Shown here: positions 9,394-17,694 of the stretch, piece after piece
How the letters are laid out: each line of letters starts with the position of its first letter
Position numbering within the stretch: the first letter of the stretch is position 1
Assembly (NCBI GenBank): GCA_002292815.1
Contig: DBBX01000018.1
Coordinates: forward strand, 1-64,000
DNA: 64,000 nucleotides
Source of the DNA: Thiotrichaceae bacterium UBA973
GTDB lineage: Bacteria > Pseudomonadota > Gammaproteobacteria > Eutrophobiales > Eutrophobiaceae
Direction of reading: 5' to 3'
Translations under genes and position numbers: made by a program
Notes under the pieces: generated by a model
Databases searched by the model: none
Told to the model about the DNA's origin: nothing
The model's input: only the letters and a program-made list of their open reading frames with translations

Positions 9394-9446
9394 CTAAGGA
9401 ACCTCTGATTAAGCATAGGATGACAACTTAATCAGAGGTTCCCTAA
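9394..9446. mobile_element. minimal IS5-like MITE or IS remnant with CTAA duplication
   Basis: Two perfect 16-bp inverted repeats (GGAACCTCTGATTAAG, 9398-9413, and its complement, 9427-9442) are separated by only 13 bp. Both sides carry the same 4-bp word CTAA (9394-9397 and 9443-9446). A GGAACCTCTG-type end and a CTAR-like 4-bp target duplication are typical of IS5-family elements. I read this as a non-autonomous mini-element. It could also fold as a hairpin between the autotransporter and the next gene. Confidence 0.65.
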
Positions 9447-9454
9447 ATAATTTA

Positions 9455-10399
9455 ATGGAAATGTTAGATATTAAAAAACAAATGATGGGTAGGAGAAAGT
9501 TTTTAAAAAATACGCTAATAATACCTTTTTTTGGTTCATTGGCCTCGGTATTAAATACATCGTCTGTTTATTCTGCAAACAGTATAAATAGAGTGGCCGC
9601 GCACAAAATAAAAATCAGCCTTAATGCTTTCTCCTTTAATAAACAACTTAGTGATGGAACAATTAATTTATTTGACCTATTAGATTTTTGTGCCGAAATT
9701 GGTTTTGATGCCCTAGATACGACAGCATATTATTTTCCCAACTATCCTAATACTCCAAATGATAATTATATTTATGCGTTAAAACGTAAAGCTTTTTTGT
9801 TGGGTCTAGAAATTAGTGGCACGGGAGTAAGAAATGATTTTTCAAACCCTGATAAAGATAAGAGAAGAGCGGATATAAATCTAATAAAAGACTGGATAAT
9901 TTGTGCTTCAAAACTAGGAGCACCTGTCATTAGAATTTTCTCAGGTAAAGAAATTCCCAAGGGATACAATTGGGAACAAATTTTTGATTGGATGATAGAC
10001 GACATAAAAGAATGTGTGGAATTTGGAAGAAATCATGGTGTATTGGTAGCAGTTCAAAATCACAATGAGTATCTAAAAACATCAGATGATATCCATAAAT
10101 TAATATCATTAGTAAATTCAGATTGGTTTGGCTTAACCCTTGATATAGGCAGTTTAAGAATGGGTGATCCATATGAGGAAATACAAAAAGTAGCAAAGTA
10201 TGCACTATCGTGGCAAATAAAAGAGCATGTTTATTATAATAACGAGAAAGTAGAAACGGATTATGGGAGAATTATTAACATAGCAAAGCAAGCGGGGTAT
10301 CGTGGATATTTACCCTTGGAAACCTTGGTAAGGGAAAATACAGAAGATAGAGTCAAACAATTGTTTAAAAACTTTAGTCTTGCATTAAATGCTAATTAA
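9455..10399 (+). CDS. Tat-exported sugar isomerase/epimerase-like TIM-barrel protein
   Basis: The 314-residue protein has a twin-arginine signal (GRRKFLKNTLIIPFFG, about residues 12-27). A TIM-barrel of the xylose-isomerase-like type follows: KISLNAFSFN, FDALDTTAYYFP, GLTLDIGSL, and a final segment GYRGYLPLETL with the metal-ligand Glu expected in this superfamily. Family members isomerise or epimerise sugars or sugar phosphates; the substrate here is unknown. The gene is markedly more AT-rich than its neighbours and begins 9 bp after a MITE-like element, which points to recent acquisition. No good ribosome site is visible; an ATG about 30 bp further in is an alternative start. Confidence 0.75.
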   Translation: MEMLDIKKQMMGRRKFLKNTLIIPFFGSLASVLNTSSVYSANSINRVAAHKIKISLNAFSFNKQLSDGTINLFDLLDFCAEIGFDALDTTAYYFPNYPNTPNDNYIYALKRKAFLLGLEISGTGVRNDFSNPDKDKRRADINLIKDWIICASKLGAPVIRIFSGKEIPKGYNWEQIFDWMIDDIKECVEFGRNHGVLVAVQNHNEYLKTSDDIHKLISLVNSDWFGLTLDIGSLRMGDPYEEIQKVAKYALSWQIKEHVYYNNEKVETDYGRIINIAKQAGYRGYLPLETLVRENTEDRVKQLFKNFSLALNAN

Positions 10400-10419
10400 G
10401 AAATGATAAAAGTCTACCT

Positions 10420-10454
10420 ATACCCATGATGCATTTTCAATGCATCATGGGTAT
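10420..10454. repeat. long palindrome of the ATACCC...GGGTAT type
   Basis: ATACCCATGATGCATT and its exact complement (16 bp each) are separated by TTC, 20 bp after the isomerase-like gene. It can fold into a strong hairpin but has no T-tract, so it is more likely a palindromic repeat than a terminator. A related palindrome lies at 12,801-12,821. Confidence 0.65.
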
Positions 10455-10607
10455 ATAACCGATATGAACCGAACTCAAGTCAATAGGCATTAATATATTA
10501 TTTCAGTGACTTTATGTAATCAAAAAATAAATCTAATGAACAAAATGGAATATTAAGATCAGATACCACAATATTGATGCATAAAAAACAAACCCTAGAT
10601 AAATCAC

Positions 10608-12017
10608 ATGGAAAGCATCCAAATATCTGAAATTGAGGCCGTTTTTAAAAAAGCGGAGCAGCTTAGAGAGAGCGGTAAAAATGATGAGGCGTTACAAGAA
10701 TATACGAAGGTTGTGTATTTTGCGCCTAGACATTGGCCGGCCTATTTTCACCTCGGTGTATTATTCGGCGCATCAGGTCACAATGAACTGGCAGTTTCAC
10801 TTTTACACCGGTCAGCAGCACTAAATCCTAATGACAGGGCCATCAAGAATCATCTTGCCGATCACCTGATGAAGTTAAATCATAATGAAGAAGCACTCGT
10901 GCATCTAAAGGCATCATGGTCGCTGGATTCAAGCCAGATAAATATCTCTGCACCGTTCAAAGTAGGGAAAATTCTTTGGGAATCGAATCGTCCCAGAGAG
11001 GCTATTGAATACTTTGATCGGGTTCTGGCGGATCAAGAGGATCAGGATAGCAATAAAGCAAGTGAGGAGTTAAGGATCTATAGTCGCTGGTTTCGTAGTT
11101 TATGCAGAATGTCATTAGGCGATTACCAAGCAGCCTGGGATGATTATGAAATGAGAAATAATATACCGGGTGTCATTGTCCCGGAATTGGCAGGTGAAAA
11201 GTGGTTGGGGCAATCGCTCAACGGCAAGACAATATTTTTTGCCTATGAACAACGTTTCGGCGACATCATCCAGTTTATTCGTCTTATTCCAAGGTTAAAG
11301 GCAATGGGGGCGAATATCATTGTTCAGATCCCACCTGAGCTTGACCGGCAATTTCGTCATTCTTTTCCAGATGTTGACTTAGTTTCGGTCAAGGCAGCGG
11401 TCCCTGATTACGACTATTATCAATTTATTACCAGCGTGCCGGCGGTGCTTAATCTAAGCAAGGAAGACACGCTATCCGATCCGGTTCCCTATCTTGGTAT
11501 CGATGAACTGGGCACAACAGAAAAATTGCCTATGCGCAATGACACCTTTTTGAAGGTGGGGCTAGTCTGGGAGGGAAAGCCCGATCCGGATAGATCCATT
11601 CCCCTGACACACTATATCCCGCTGCTAAGGCATCAGTCTGTGTCGTTTTATAGTTTTCAATTGGGTGATAAACGTAATAGCTTGCATGAGCATGCTGTTG
11701 GTTGGTTAATTCATGATCTTGCGCCAAGGATATCCGATTTTTATGATTCCAGTGTGTTGCTCAAGGAAATGGATCTTTTGATTACCATTGATACTGCAAT
11801 CGCGCATCAGGCAGGCGCGCTTGGTGTGCCTGTTTGGCTGATGCTGCGTTATTTCTCCGATTGGAGATGGGAGCTTAATCGTAATGATAATCCCTGGTAT
11901 CCTTCCATGCGTTTATTCAGGCAGGTAAGGGGAGAGTCCTGGTCTGAGCCTGGCAAGCAGCTTGAACTGGCGTTTGAGGACTGGGTTTCACAGTCCATGA
12001 AGGCGAGAGACGCCTAG
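10608..12017 (+). CDS. TPR protein with GT9-like C-terminal domain (paralogue)
   Basis: The 469-residue protein opens with TPR repeats (SGKNDEALQEYTKVVYFAPR, HNELAVSLLHRSAALNPND, HNEEALVHLKASWSLDSS). A GT9-like half follows, with FAYEQRFGDIIQFIRLIPRL, VGLVWEGKPD and ITIDTAIAHQAGALGVPVWLML, then NPWYPSMRLFRQ as in 3,459-4,877. The shared layout marks the two as paralogues. The sulfotransferase-like gene begins 2 bp after its stop, so the pair is translationally linked. That fits a glycosylate-then-sulfate pathway (inference). Acceptor and donor are unknown. Confidence 0.75.
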   Translation: MESIQISEIEAVFKKAEQLRESGKNDEALQEYTKVVYFAPRHWPAYFHLGVLFGASGHNELAVSLLHRSAALNPNDRAIKNHLADHLMKLNHNEEALVHLKASWSLDSSQINISAPFKVGKILWESNRPREAIEYFDRVLADQEDQDSNKASEELRIYSRWFRSLCRMSLGDYQAAWDDYEMRNNIPGVIVPELAGEKWLGQSLNGKTIFFAYEQRFGDIIQFIRLIPRLKAMGANIIVQIPPELDRQFRHSFPDVDLVSVKAAVPDYDYYQFITSVPAVLNLSKEDTLSDPVPYLGIDELGTTEKLPMRNDTFLKVGLVWEGKPDPDRSIPLTHYIPLLRHQSVSFYSFQLGDKRNSLHEHAVGWLIHDLAPRISDFYDSSVLLKEMDLLITIDTAIAHQAGALGVPVWLMLRYFSDWRWELNRNDNPWYPSMRLFRQVRGESWSEPGKQLELAFEDWVSQSMKARDA

Positions 12018-12019
12018 GC

Positions 12020-12787
12020 GTGGTTGAGACTAAATTTATTCTTGCCGGCTTCCCCCGGACAGGTACGACCGTACTTGCCGGTTCATTAATTTTGCATCCG
12101 CAAGTGTTATTTTATGGGGAGTTGTTTAACAATACCAAGGAGGTGCGCCATACAGAAGCTCAGCGTATTACCCTGGGAGCTGGATGGAAATTTGAGGAGG
12201 CACTTGACTGGGGTATATCAGCTTGTCGTTATACTGAAAGTACCAATGCTTATGTTGATGAATTTTTTGCGCGAAAAATTCCTTTTAATGCAATCGGATT
12301 CAAAATCATGTATGACCAGGTCACTGAAGGGCCAAACAGTGATGTATGGGATTATTTGGCGGCTCATCCAGAAATTAAAATTATCCGCACTAAAAGGGAA
12401 AATCTGATCGAGATTATTTGTTCTTTTGTCAGGGCTAGCATGACGCGTCGTTGGCATACCACTGGAGAAGAATTACCTAGCCATCGATTTATTGTTCCTC
12501 CGCAGGAGTTCCTAGCACTTATGAAAAGATTTGAGACATTACCTGAGCCTATGTATGGAATTGACGAAACACATCAAATACTTGAGTTAGATTACCATCG
12601 GATCAGCACGGATTTTCAAGGCTGTATGCGAGATATCTATTCATTTCTTGAGCTAGAGTCTGGATCAGTGGTTTCACCAAGATTAAAAAAGATTGCCCGA
12701 TTGAAGCCAAATAAAGAGTTAGCAAATTATGAGGAATTGAAGCAACACTTTCAAAACACACAATACAGTAAGTATTTTACCTTTTGA
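12020..12787 (+). CDS. sulfotransferase-family protein
   Basis: This 255-residue protein carries the PAPS P-loop-like motif LAGFPRTGTTVLAGSL at residues 8-23 and a following LHPQVLFYGELFN typical of bacterial Stf0-like or NodH-like sulfotransferases. It also has KIIRTKRENLIEIICSF near residue 117, the expected 3'-phosphate site. The GTG start lies 2 bp after the stop of the TPR/GT9-like gene, so expression is coupled. A short palindrome follows 13 bp after the stop. The acceptor is unknown. Confidence 0.75.
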   Translation: MVETKFILAGFPRTGTTVLAGSLILHPQVLFYGELFNNTKEVRHTEAQRITLGAGWKFEEALDWGISACRYTESTNAYVDEFFARKIPFNAIGFKIMYDQVTEGPNSDVWDYLAAHPEIKIIRTKRENLIEIICSFVRASMTRRWHTTGEELPSHRFIVPPQEFLALMKRFETLPEPMYGIDETHQILELDYHRISTDFQGCMRDIYSFLELESGSVVSPRLKKIARLKPNKELANYEELKQHFQNTQYSKYFTF

Positions 12788-12800
12788 TGTTTTTTACTTT

Positions 12801-12821
12801 ATACCCAAGTATCTTGGGTAT
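12801..12821. repeat. ATACCCAAG palindrome
   Basis: ATACCCAAG, TAT, CTTGGGTAT: a 9-bp perfect inverted repeat. The right part, CAAGTATCTTGGGTATAT (12,806-12,823), recurs with one change at 15,989-16,006. The two copies bracket the glycosyltransferase and GMC genes. Confidence 0.6.
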
Positions 12822-12899
12822 ATCAGTAATATCTCACCAACAGTGAGCGATTAATTATGAATATAACGCTTGTGATAAGAGCAACAGGGGAATAATAAC

Positions 12900-14096
12900 T
12901 TGTCAAAAATATTGTTTACCTGGGAGCTTGGCGAAGGAACCGGGCATATCATGCCCTACGTCGAACTTATTTCCCGGCTTACTGCACAGGGGCATCAAGT
13001 TCATTTTGCGCTCAGATCATTACACAAAGCCTATGACCTGTTTCACGATAGCGGTGTCATCTGGCATCAAGCACCACTGGTACTTCCTCGCCACGTCAAG
13101 GTCATCATGCCGATTGATAGCTACGCCAAAATCCTGTATCACGCAGGCCATGATAAGCCCGGTCGCTTATCCGGCTTGTTTATAGCTTGGCAGAATCTAT
13201 TCACCCTGATCGAGCCTGATCTGATTGTGTTCGATTACAGTCCTACCGCCATGCTTGCTGCCAGAACCAGTCGGATAAAAACGATTGCTATCGGTACCGG
13301 CTTCCATCTTCCTCCCAGGATCAGACCCATGAGTTTTGTGGAACCCGAACTTAGAGTAAATCAAAATGATGACGAAATATTGAGTTTTGAAAACAGGGTG
13401 CTGGAAACTATCAATGCTGCTCTAACGCTGACAAACATGGAACCAATAGCTCGATTTACTGATCTGCTGGAGGCGGATGAAATCATCCTGCGCACGCTTC
13501 CCGAATTAGATCACTATTCAGGCAGAACTAACGCGAGTTATGCGGGGATTATGAAATCACCACCAGGAGAGTTACCCCTATGGCCGCCAACGCCAGGGCC
13601 AAAGGTATTTGCCTATCTTAAATCCTTTGAAACATTACCCGCGTTACTGGAAACATTGAATCGAAAGTGCTACCCGACATTAATCTATGGCGACAAAATA
13701 CCTGAAGAAATCATGCAGCGCTTTTCTTCAGAGACCTTGAATTTTGTTCAAAGTCCTCTCGATATGGAGGCCATTGGCCAGACTGCTGATATTGCCATTT
13801 GTAATGCGGGTCATGGGTCGACGACGGAGTTGCTTTTGTCAGGGGTGCCGTTGTTGTTGTTACCTTTGAATGGCGAGCAGAACCTTGTTGCCAATAATGT
13901 CAAGCGTTTGGGGGCAGGTCTTTCAGCGCCCAACCTTCACCCCCTGGGCATGGAACACAAGCTGGATACGCTGCTCAAAAAGCCTGGCTTCAGGGAATCA
14001 GCTCAAAAATTTTCTCAGTCCTATCGCGGCACGAATGTAAGCAATTTAACGGATAATGTGCTGGATACCATTAATGCATTGTTGTCGAATCATTGA
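12900..14096 (+). CDS. GT1-type glycosyltransferase
   Basis: The 398-residue protein follows the UDP-glucuronosyl/MGT-type GT-B plan. The N-terminal acceptor lobe has ELGEGTGHIMPYVELISRL near residue 8. The C-terminal donor lobe has ICNAGHGSTTELLLSGVPLLLL and NGEQNLVANNV, the family signature for the nucleotide-sugar site. It should transfer a sugar to a small molecule, lipid or polyketide-like acceptor in the cytosol. The TTG start is supported by AGGGG upstream. It is convergent with a GMC oxidoreductase gene 33 bp away; a joint role in making one compound is possible but unproven. Confidence 0.8.
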   Translation: MSKILFTWELGEGTGHIMPYVELISRLTAQGHQVHFALRSLHKAYDLFHDSGVIWHQAPLVLPRHVKVIMPIDSYAKILYHAGHDKPGRLSGLFIAWQNLFTLIEPDLIVFDYSPTAMLAARTSRIKTIAIGTGFHLPPRIRPMSFVEPELRVNQNDDEILSFENRVLETINAALTLTNMEPIARFTDLLEADEIILRTLPELDHYSGRTNASYAGIMKSPPGELPLWPPTPGPKVFAYLKSFETLPALLETLNRKCYPTLIYGDKIPEEIMQRFSSETLNFVQSPLDMEAIGQTADIAICNAGHGSTTELLLSGVPLLLLPLNGEQNLVANNVKRLGAGLSAPNLHPLGMEHKLDTLLKKPGFRESAQKFSQSYRGTNVSNLTDNVLDTINALLSNH

Positions 14097-14129
14097 TGAT
14101 GCAAATGGATAAGTGAGTAAAGTATGATG

Positions 14130-15662
14130 TTATACCCGAGTTTGGATAAGATGTTTGGCTAATCGAATGGCGAGTGCCACAATGGTTAAGGTCGGGTTGG
14201 CGGCACCACCGCTTGGGAATACACTTCCACCCAAGATATAAAGATTATTGCTTCCGAATACTTTTAAGTTTTTATCAACAACGCCATCTTTGTCTTTTTG
14301 CGCCATTTTCGTGGTTCCCATTAAATGATGTCTACCCAGATGAACATCGATTTTCTGTGCTGCTTTTAATGATTGACTCTTTTCCAAAAATTGTTGCATG
14401 TTTGTTATAGCGTGCTGGTAGGTTCTTTTGTCAAAGTCAGAGGGTTTATACCAGAGCATCGGTAATGGATCGCCAAATTCATCTGTCTCTTTATTAGTCA
14501 GTTCAAAGCGGTTCTCGCGCAAGGGTTCCTGTTCACAGAGGATGCTGAATTGTAAAATTTTCCCTTTTGCCAAATCATCTGATTTTATGTCCTTACTCAG
14601 CGAGTCTTTATTTGATTCACTGTTCTGAACTACATAGGGCAAATAAGCGCCCACGCCCTGTTTTCGATAATGACCATACCACTGCCAAATATGTGCTTGT
14701 CCGAATTTTGCTGGTGGAAGGGGCTTGTGCTTGGAGTGCATTTCATTAGATGGATTTTCAAACATGGTCATTTTAACAGCGGGATGATCCATAAAATTAG
14801 CGCCTAGATGCCCCCCATCAGCACCGAAGCTAAAATCAGAACGTTGATTATTGAGCAGCATTAATAGCCTTGCCGATTGTATGGCTCCCGCACAGATAAC
14901 CACCGTTTTACAATTAATCTTTACGACATTGCCTTCATCATCGTTACCCAATACTGATTTGACATTGCCTGACGTATCGATATTAAAACTTCTTGCAGTG
15001 ACATTTGTGATCAAGGAAAAATTTTTATTTTTCAGCAAGCTCGGTAAATGAGAATGCTTTAAACGTAAAGCCTGAAAATCGCCATCACTATTAACAGTTA
15101 CGCTAGCAGCTGCGGTATCCTTAAAACCATGTGTGCGTAACTTTTGCGCCAGATTAACGCTGCCATCTGTCAGCTTGAAGGGGCTACATTGTTTGGTCGG
15201 ATTAAAAACCTGTAGAAAACGTTCTGCTTTGCAATAATAATGATCCAGTTCCTGGTAGGTAATCGGCCAGTCAGCCGCATAATCAAACTTGCTTTTACAT
15301 AGTAAATCATCCGCTTGAAATCTTGGGCAGACTCCACCCCAAGCATTACTGGTGCCACCCGTCATGCGTTTGGTCGCGACACCCAGTGTGTAAGGCAGAC
15401 CATAACCTGCATCAAGTACTTTGTTTCTTTTCTGTGCGCGTTCGCTATATCCATTGAGTGGGCCAGACTCAATGACTAATACCTTGATACCTGATTGTGA
15501 TAATTGGTTGGCTAATGACAAGCCTGCAGGACCACTACCAATAATGGCGACATCTGTGTTATTAATGTACATAGTTTTTTTAGGCAAGGCGAAGCTTGGC
15601 CTAGCGAAGGTGGCCAAGGAAAGCAGCGAGCTTGTCTGTAAAAATTTACGTCTGTTTATCAT
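14130..15662 (-). CDS. GMC-family FAD oxidoreductase with Tat signal
   Basis: The 510-residue protein starts with a twin-arginine signal (NRRKFLQTSSLLSLATFA), then an FAD-binding GxGxxG motif (VAIIGSGPAGLSLANQL). GGTSNAWGGVCPRF and the C-terminal NLYILGGSVFPSGGAANPTLT are characteristic of glucose-methanol-choline oxidoreductases. The His in LGRHHLMGT is the likely catalytic base. Such enzymes oxidise alcohols or sugars in the periplasm. It has no cytochrome or small-subunit partner nearby, so the electron acceptor is unknown. Confidence 0.8.
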   Translation of the reverse strand: MINRRKFLQTSSLLSLATFARPSFALPKKTMYINNTDVAIIGSGPAGLSLANQLSQSGIKVLVIESGPLNGYSERAQKRNKVLDAGYGLPYTLGVATKRMTGGTSNAWGGVCPRFQADDLLCKSKFDYAADWPITYQELDHYYCKAERFLQVFNPTKQCSPFKLTDGSVNLAQKLRTHGFKDTAAASVTVNSDGDFQALRLKHSHLPSLLKNKNFSLITNVTARSFNIDTSGNVKSVLGNDDEGNVVKINCKTVVICAGAIQSARLLMLLNNQRSDFSFGADGGHLGANFMDHPAVKMTMFENPSNEMHSKHKPLPPAKFGQAHIWQWYGHYRKQGVGAYLPYVVQNSESNKDSLSKDIKSDDLAKGKILQFSILCEQEPLRENRFELTNKETDEFGDPLPMLWYKPSDFDKRTYQHAITNMQQFLEKSQSLKAAQKIDVHLGRHHLMGTTKMAQKDKDGVVDKNLKVFGSNNLYILGGSVFPSGGAANPTLTIVALAIRLAKHLIQTRV

Positions 15663-16016
15663 TTTCTTTTGGCTTTGTAGGGCGAAGAGCGTTGCAAAAT
15701 TATGAGGTCTTTGGAATAAAACTCGCCAAGGGTTGCATCAATAGCATAGGTAGTTCCATTTCTTTGATATTCTTTAAGGTAATTAGCGACAAAACTATGA
15801 TATACAAAAAAATCAGGAGGGGCACTAAAAAATAGAAAAATAATTACTCAAATATCGAAGCTTCGAATTGGAGAATGTTTGTCCTTTTTTTTCTTTCTAA
15901 ATTAGGCCACTATATAAGAGAACTAACGCCAATTATACGGGCATTCTAAATCCTGCACCCGTCAAGCGAGTATTGAACAGAACATCTTCAAGTATTTTGG
16001 GTATATTACTGATCTG
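15663..16016. other. intergenic stretch with a copy of the TTGGGTATAT repeat
   Basis: About 350 bp lacking a supported gene. It should contain the promoter of the GMC gene on the minus strand. At 15,989-16,006 it holds a near copy (17 of 18 bases) of the repeat half found at 12,806-12,823. Confidence 0.45.
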
Positions 16017-16286
16017 CTATTGTGGAGTTTTTTTTCGTATATAAGTTCTAACGCAAAAGTCCATTGCTTCGGGATCGTGAAATTTACCATCTGTAATTAA
16101 TTTTGCCAACTCAGTGAGTTCAGAGCTGTTTAAAACTTCTTTCTGTTGTGGACGATATTTACGAATTAATTTTTTAATTTTCCACTTGGTCGATATATAT
16201 TTGTATATTTTTTGAAGCCAATAAAAAGTATAAATGGTTATTAATATAGCTAACACTGTTGGAAGGTTGTTTAATATGTATATCAT
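16017..16286 (-). CDS. hypothetical protein with one N-terminal membrane helix
   Basis: The 89-residue protein has a hydrophobic N-terminus (LPTVLAILITIYTFYWL), then a basic stretch (KWKIKKLIRKYRPQQK) expected on the cytosolic side. A short soluble tail contains LNSSELTELAKLITDGKF. I recognise no family. There is no strong ribosome site; the ATG is preceded by AGAGAG about 8 bp upstream. It lies alone in an AT-rich accessory stretch. Confidence 0.45.
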   Translation of the reverse strand: MIYILNNLPTVLAILITIYTFYWLQKIYKYISTKWKIKKLIRKYRPQQKEVLNSSELTELAKLITDGKFHDPEAMDFCVRTYIRKKTPQ

Positions 16287-16625
16287 TTTAATCTCTCTGG
16301 ATTTGGCTTGCCGAGGTTTGTTGCTAATGAAAAAATAACATTCATACTAATACCGCGTCCGACGGGGATATTTTATTACCCATAAGAACTACTTTCTGAA
16401 GACGTGGTAAAAGATTCGAGGCTATAAGCCTTAAGAAGGCTGCTAATGCATCCTAGCAGATGTTATCGCCATAACCAAAGCTAGGAGAAAGCATATGGGC
16501 AGATTTAGTAAGTTATCGCATGTAATATGGCATTACCAGTATCTGTCCTGGTTCAGTTGCGGTTTCAACCGGTCGATGCAACATCTAATCTCTAATCTCT
16601 AAGTATAAAGAGGAGGATGTTGAAT
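16287..16625. other. intergenic stretch before the attC-like site
   Basis: No gene supported. It ends in a small duplicated word (ATCTCTA twice near 16,590) and a strong AGGAGG at 16,611-16,616 that serves the small frame starting at 16,626. Confidence 0.35.
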
Positions 16626-16760
16626 ATGAAACAACGACCAAGCTCACGGGCGGCGCTTTGCGCCGTCCGTGTGGAGCGCCTAGTTAGGATTCGTGATAAT
16701 TATTTTTTGCATTTGCGTAAAAATTTTTTGCACACTAAAGCCTGTAAAAAGATAGTCTGA
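16626..16760 (+). CDS. possible 44-residue basic protein
   Basis: A short frame, MKQRPSSRAALCAVRV onward, starts nine bases after a strong AGGAGG. It is Arg/Lys-rich and has no recognised domain. Its codons run straight through an attC-like hairpin and its 3' end overlaps the opposite gene 16,700-16,972. It may therefore be a chance frame driven only by a strong ribosome site. Confidence 0.3.
   Translation: MKQRPSSRAALCAVRVERLVRIRDNYFLHLRKNFLHTKACKKIV
16629..16689 (+). other. attC-like recombination site (candidate)
   Basis: A 61-bp stretch has AAC at 16,633-16,635 on the left, GTTAGG at 16,683-16,688 on the right, and a central G+C-rich hairpin at 16,645-16,671 (CACGGGCGGCGC, TTT, GCGCCGTCCGTG; 12 bp with one G-T pair). 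Arms with partial symmetry lie between. Size, outer AAC/GTT pair and layout match integron cassette attC sites. The left box, AAACAAC, is a poor fit to the usual RYYYAAC, and no integrase gene is in view. Confidence 0.4.
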
Positions 16761-17028
16761 CCATTAAAATTACCCGATGAAATACCACCCTCAGGCTCAA
16801 AGCCGTTTTTAATATTTTTCTCTACAACTTCTTCCAATACATAAGGGTCTATTGCTGCAACAATATGATATTTTCCATATTTTTCTTCTGATTTATTTTC
16901 TTCAGCGAAGCAAGACGTAGAAAAACATATAAATAAAAAAATGAATAAAAAGTATTTGAAATGGTATTTCATAAAAACTTTCCTTATAAATTAAACTCAT
17001 ATTTCCTGTCTTGATTAAGAATCCTAAC
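16683..17028. repeat. 10-bp inverted repeats around one small gene
   Basis: GTTAGGATTC at 16,683-16,692 and its exact complement GAATCCTAAC at 17,019-17,028 flank the secreted-protein gene 16,700-16,972. The left copy is also the right end of the attC-like site. The pair may mark the limits of an inserted unit. Confidence 0.5.
16700..16972 (-). CDS. secreted small protein, DUF1737-like
   Basis: The 90-residue protein has a clear signal peptide (YFLFIFLFICFSTSCFA), so it should be periplasmic or a lipoprotein-like export. The mature part contains VEKNIKNGFEPEGGISSGNFNG, resembling the core VN..I..GW.P.GG.S pattern of DUF1737 proteins, and ends in a Cys/Lys-rich tail. Function unknown. It is bracketed by 10-bp inverted repeats and lies next to an attC-like site, so it may be a mobile cassette gene. 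Confidence 0.55.
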   Translation of the reverse strand: MKYHFKYFLFIFLFICFSTSCFAEENKSEEKYGKYHIVAAIDPYVLEEVVEKNIKNGFEPEGGISSGNFNGQTIFLQALVCKKFLRKCKK

Positions 17029-17356
17029 AGGTGTCTATAGGGCGTTTTGTAATATAAACGTATATATATTGCAGACGGGCATTTGTGGATAACCTCCTTT
17101 TAATCAAAATGTTAGCTAACAGTATGCTATTGCCTACTCATTATCAAGTATGCCCCTTTTGCTGATTTCATTATACAAATAGTCCCTGTCTCTATAGATG
17201 ACAGATAACTAAAAATGTCCTTTATTAATTATTTAATTCAACCACTTAAAAAGCTCCCTAAATTTATGTTTATAGAGCATTGGCGTATAGTTCTAAGTCT
17301 CTTTTTGACTGATTGTTACGATTAAATGACCCTAGGCTAATGTCCGCTTTCGCTGG
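16973..17356. other. AT-rich intergenic stretch
   Basis: About 380 bp with no supported gene. It holds the right copy of the 10-bp inverted repeat at 17,019-17,028 and otherwise nothing I can name. Confidence 0.4.
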
Positions 17357-17605
17357 TTAATTGCCTAGCTGAACACATTCAAAAATGTACCGATCCGTTG
17401 TTGCCGATGTTAATTCTTGAACTCGTGCTGAAAGTCCTTGCTTTGAGCATTCTGCTTCTGCAAGGTCTAGAGCCTTCTCGACCCCCATGTCAGGAACGGC
17501 TGCTCGAATAACAACTGTTCGACCAGATGACCTTGTGACCTTTGCAGCACAAGCGGAAAGTATTATAAATATTGAAACTAATACGATGTTTTTATTAAAT
17601 ACCAT
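17357..17605 (-). CDS. small lipoprotein
   Basis: The 82-residue protein has a lipoprotein signal (NIVLVSIFIILSAC, lipid-modified Cys19). The mature part contains VEKALDLAEAECSKQGLSARV and two further Cys residues that could form a disulfide. The start at 17,605 is preferred because it puts the basic residue and hydrophobic core at the right distance from the Cys; the frame extends 12 codons upstream. Family and function are unknown. Confidence 0.55.
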   Translation of the reverse strand: MVFNKNIVLVSIFIILSACAAKVTRSSGRTVVIRAAVPDMGVEKALDLAEAECSKQGLSARVQELTSATTDRYIFECVQLGN

Positions 17606-17694
17606 TCTTTCTCTCATTGCATCACTGATAAACATAAACACTAATTAATTATAGACCATCAATTAGTGTCAAATCAGGTCAGAGCCAATACAGT

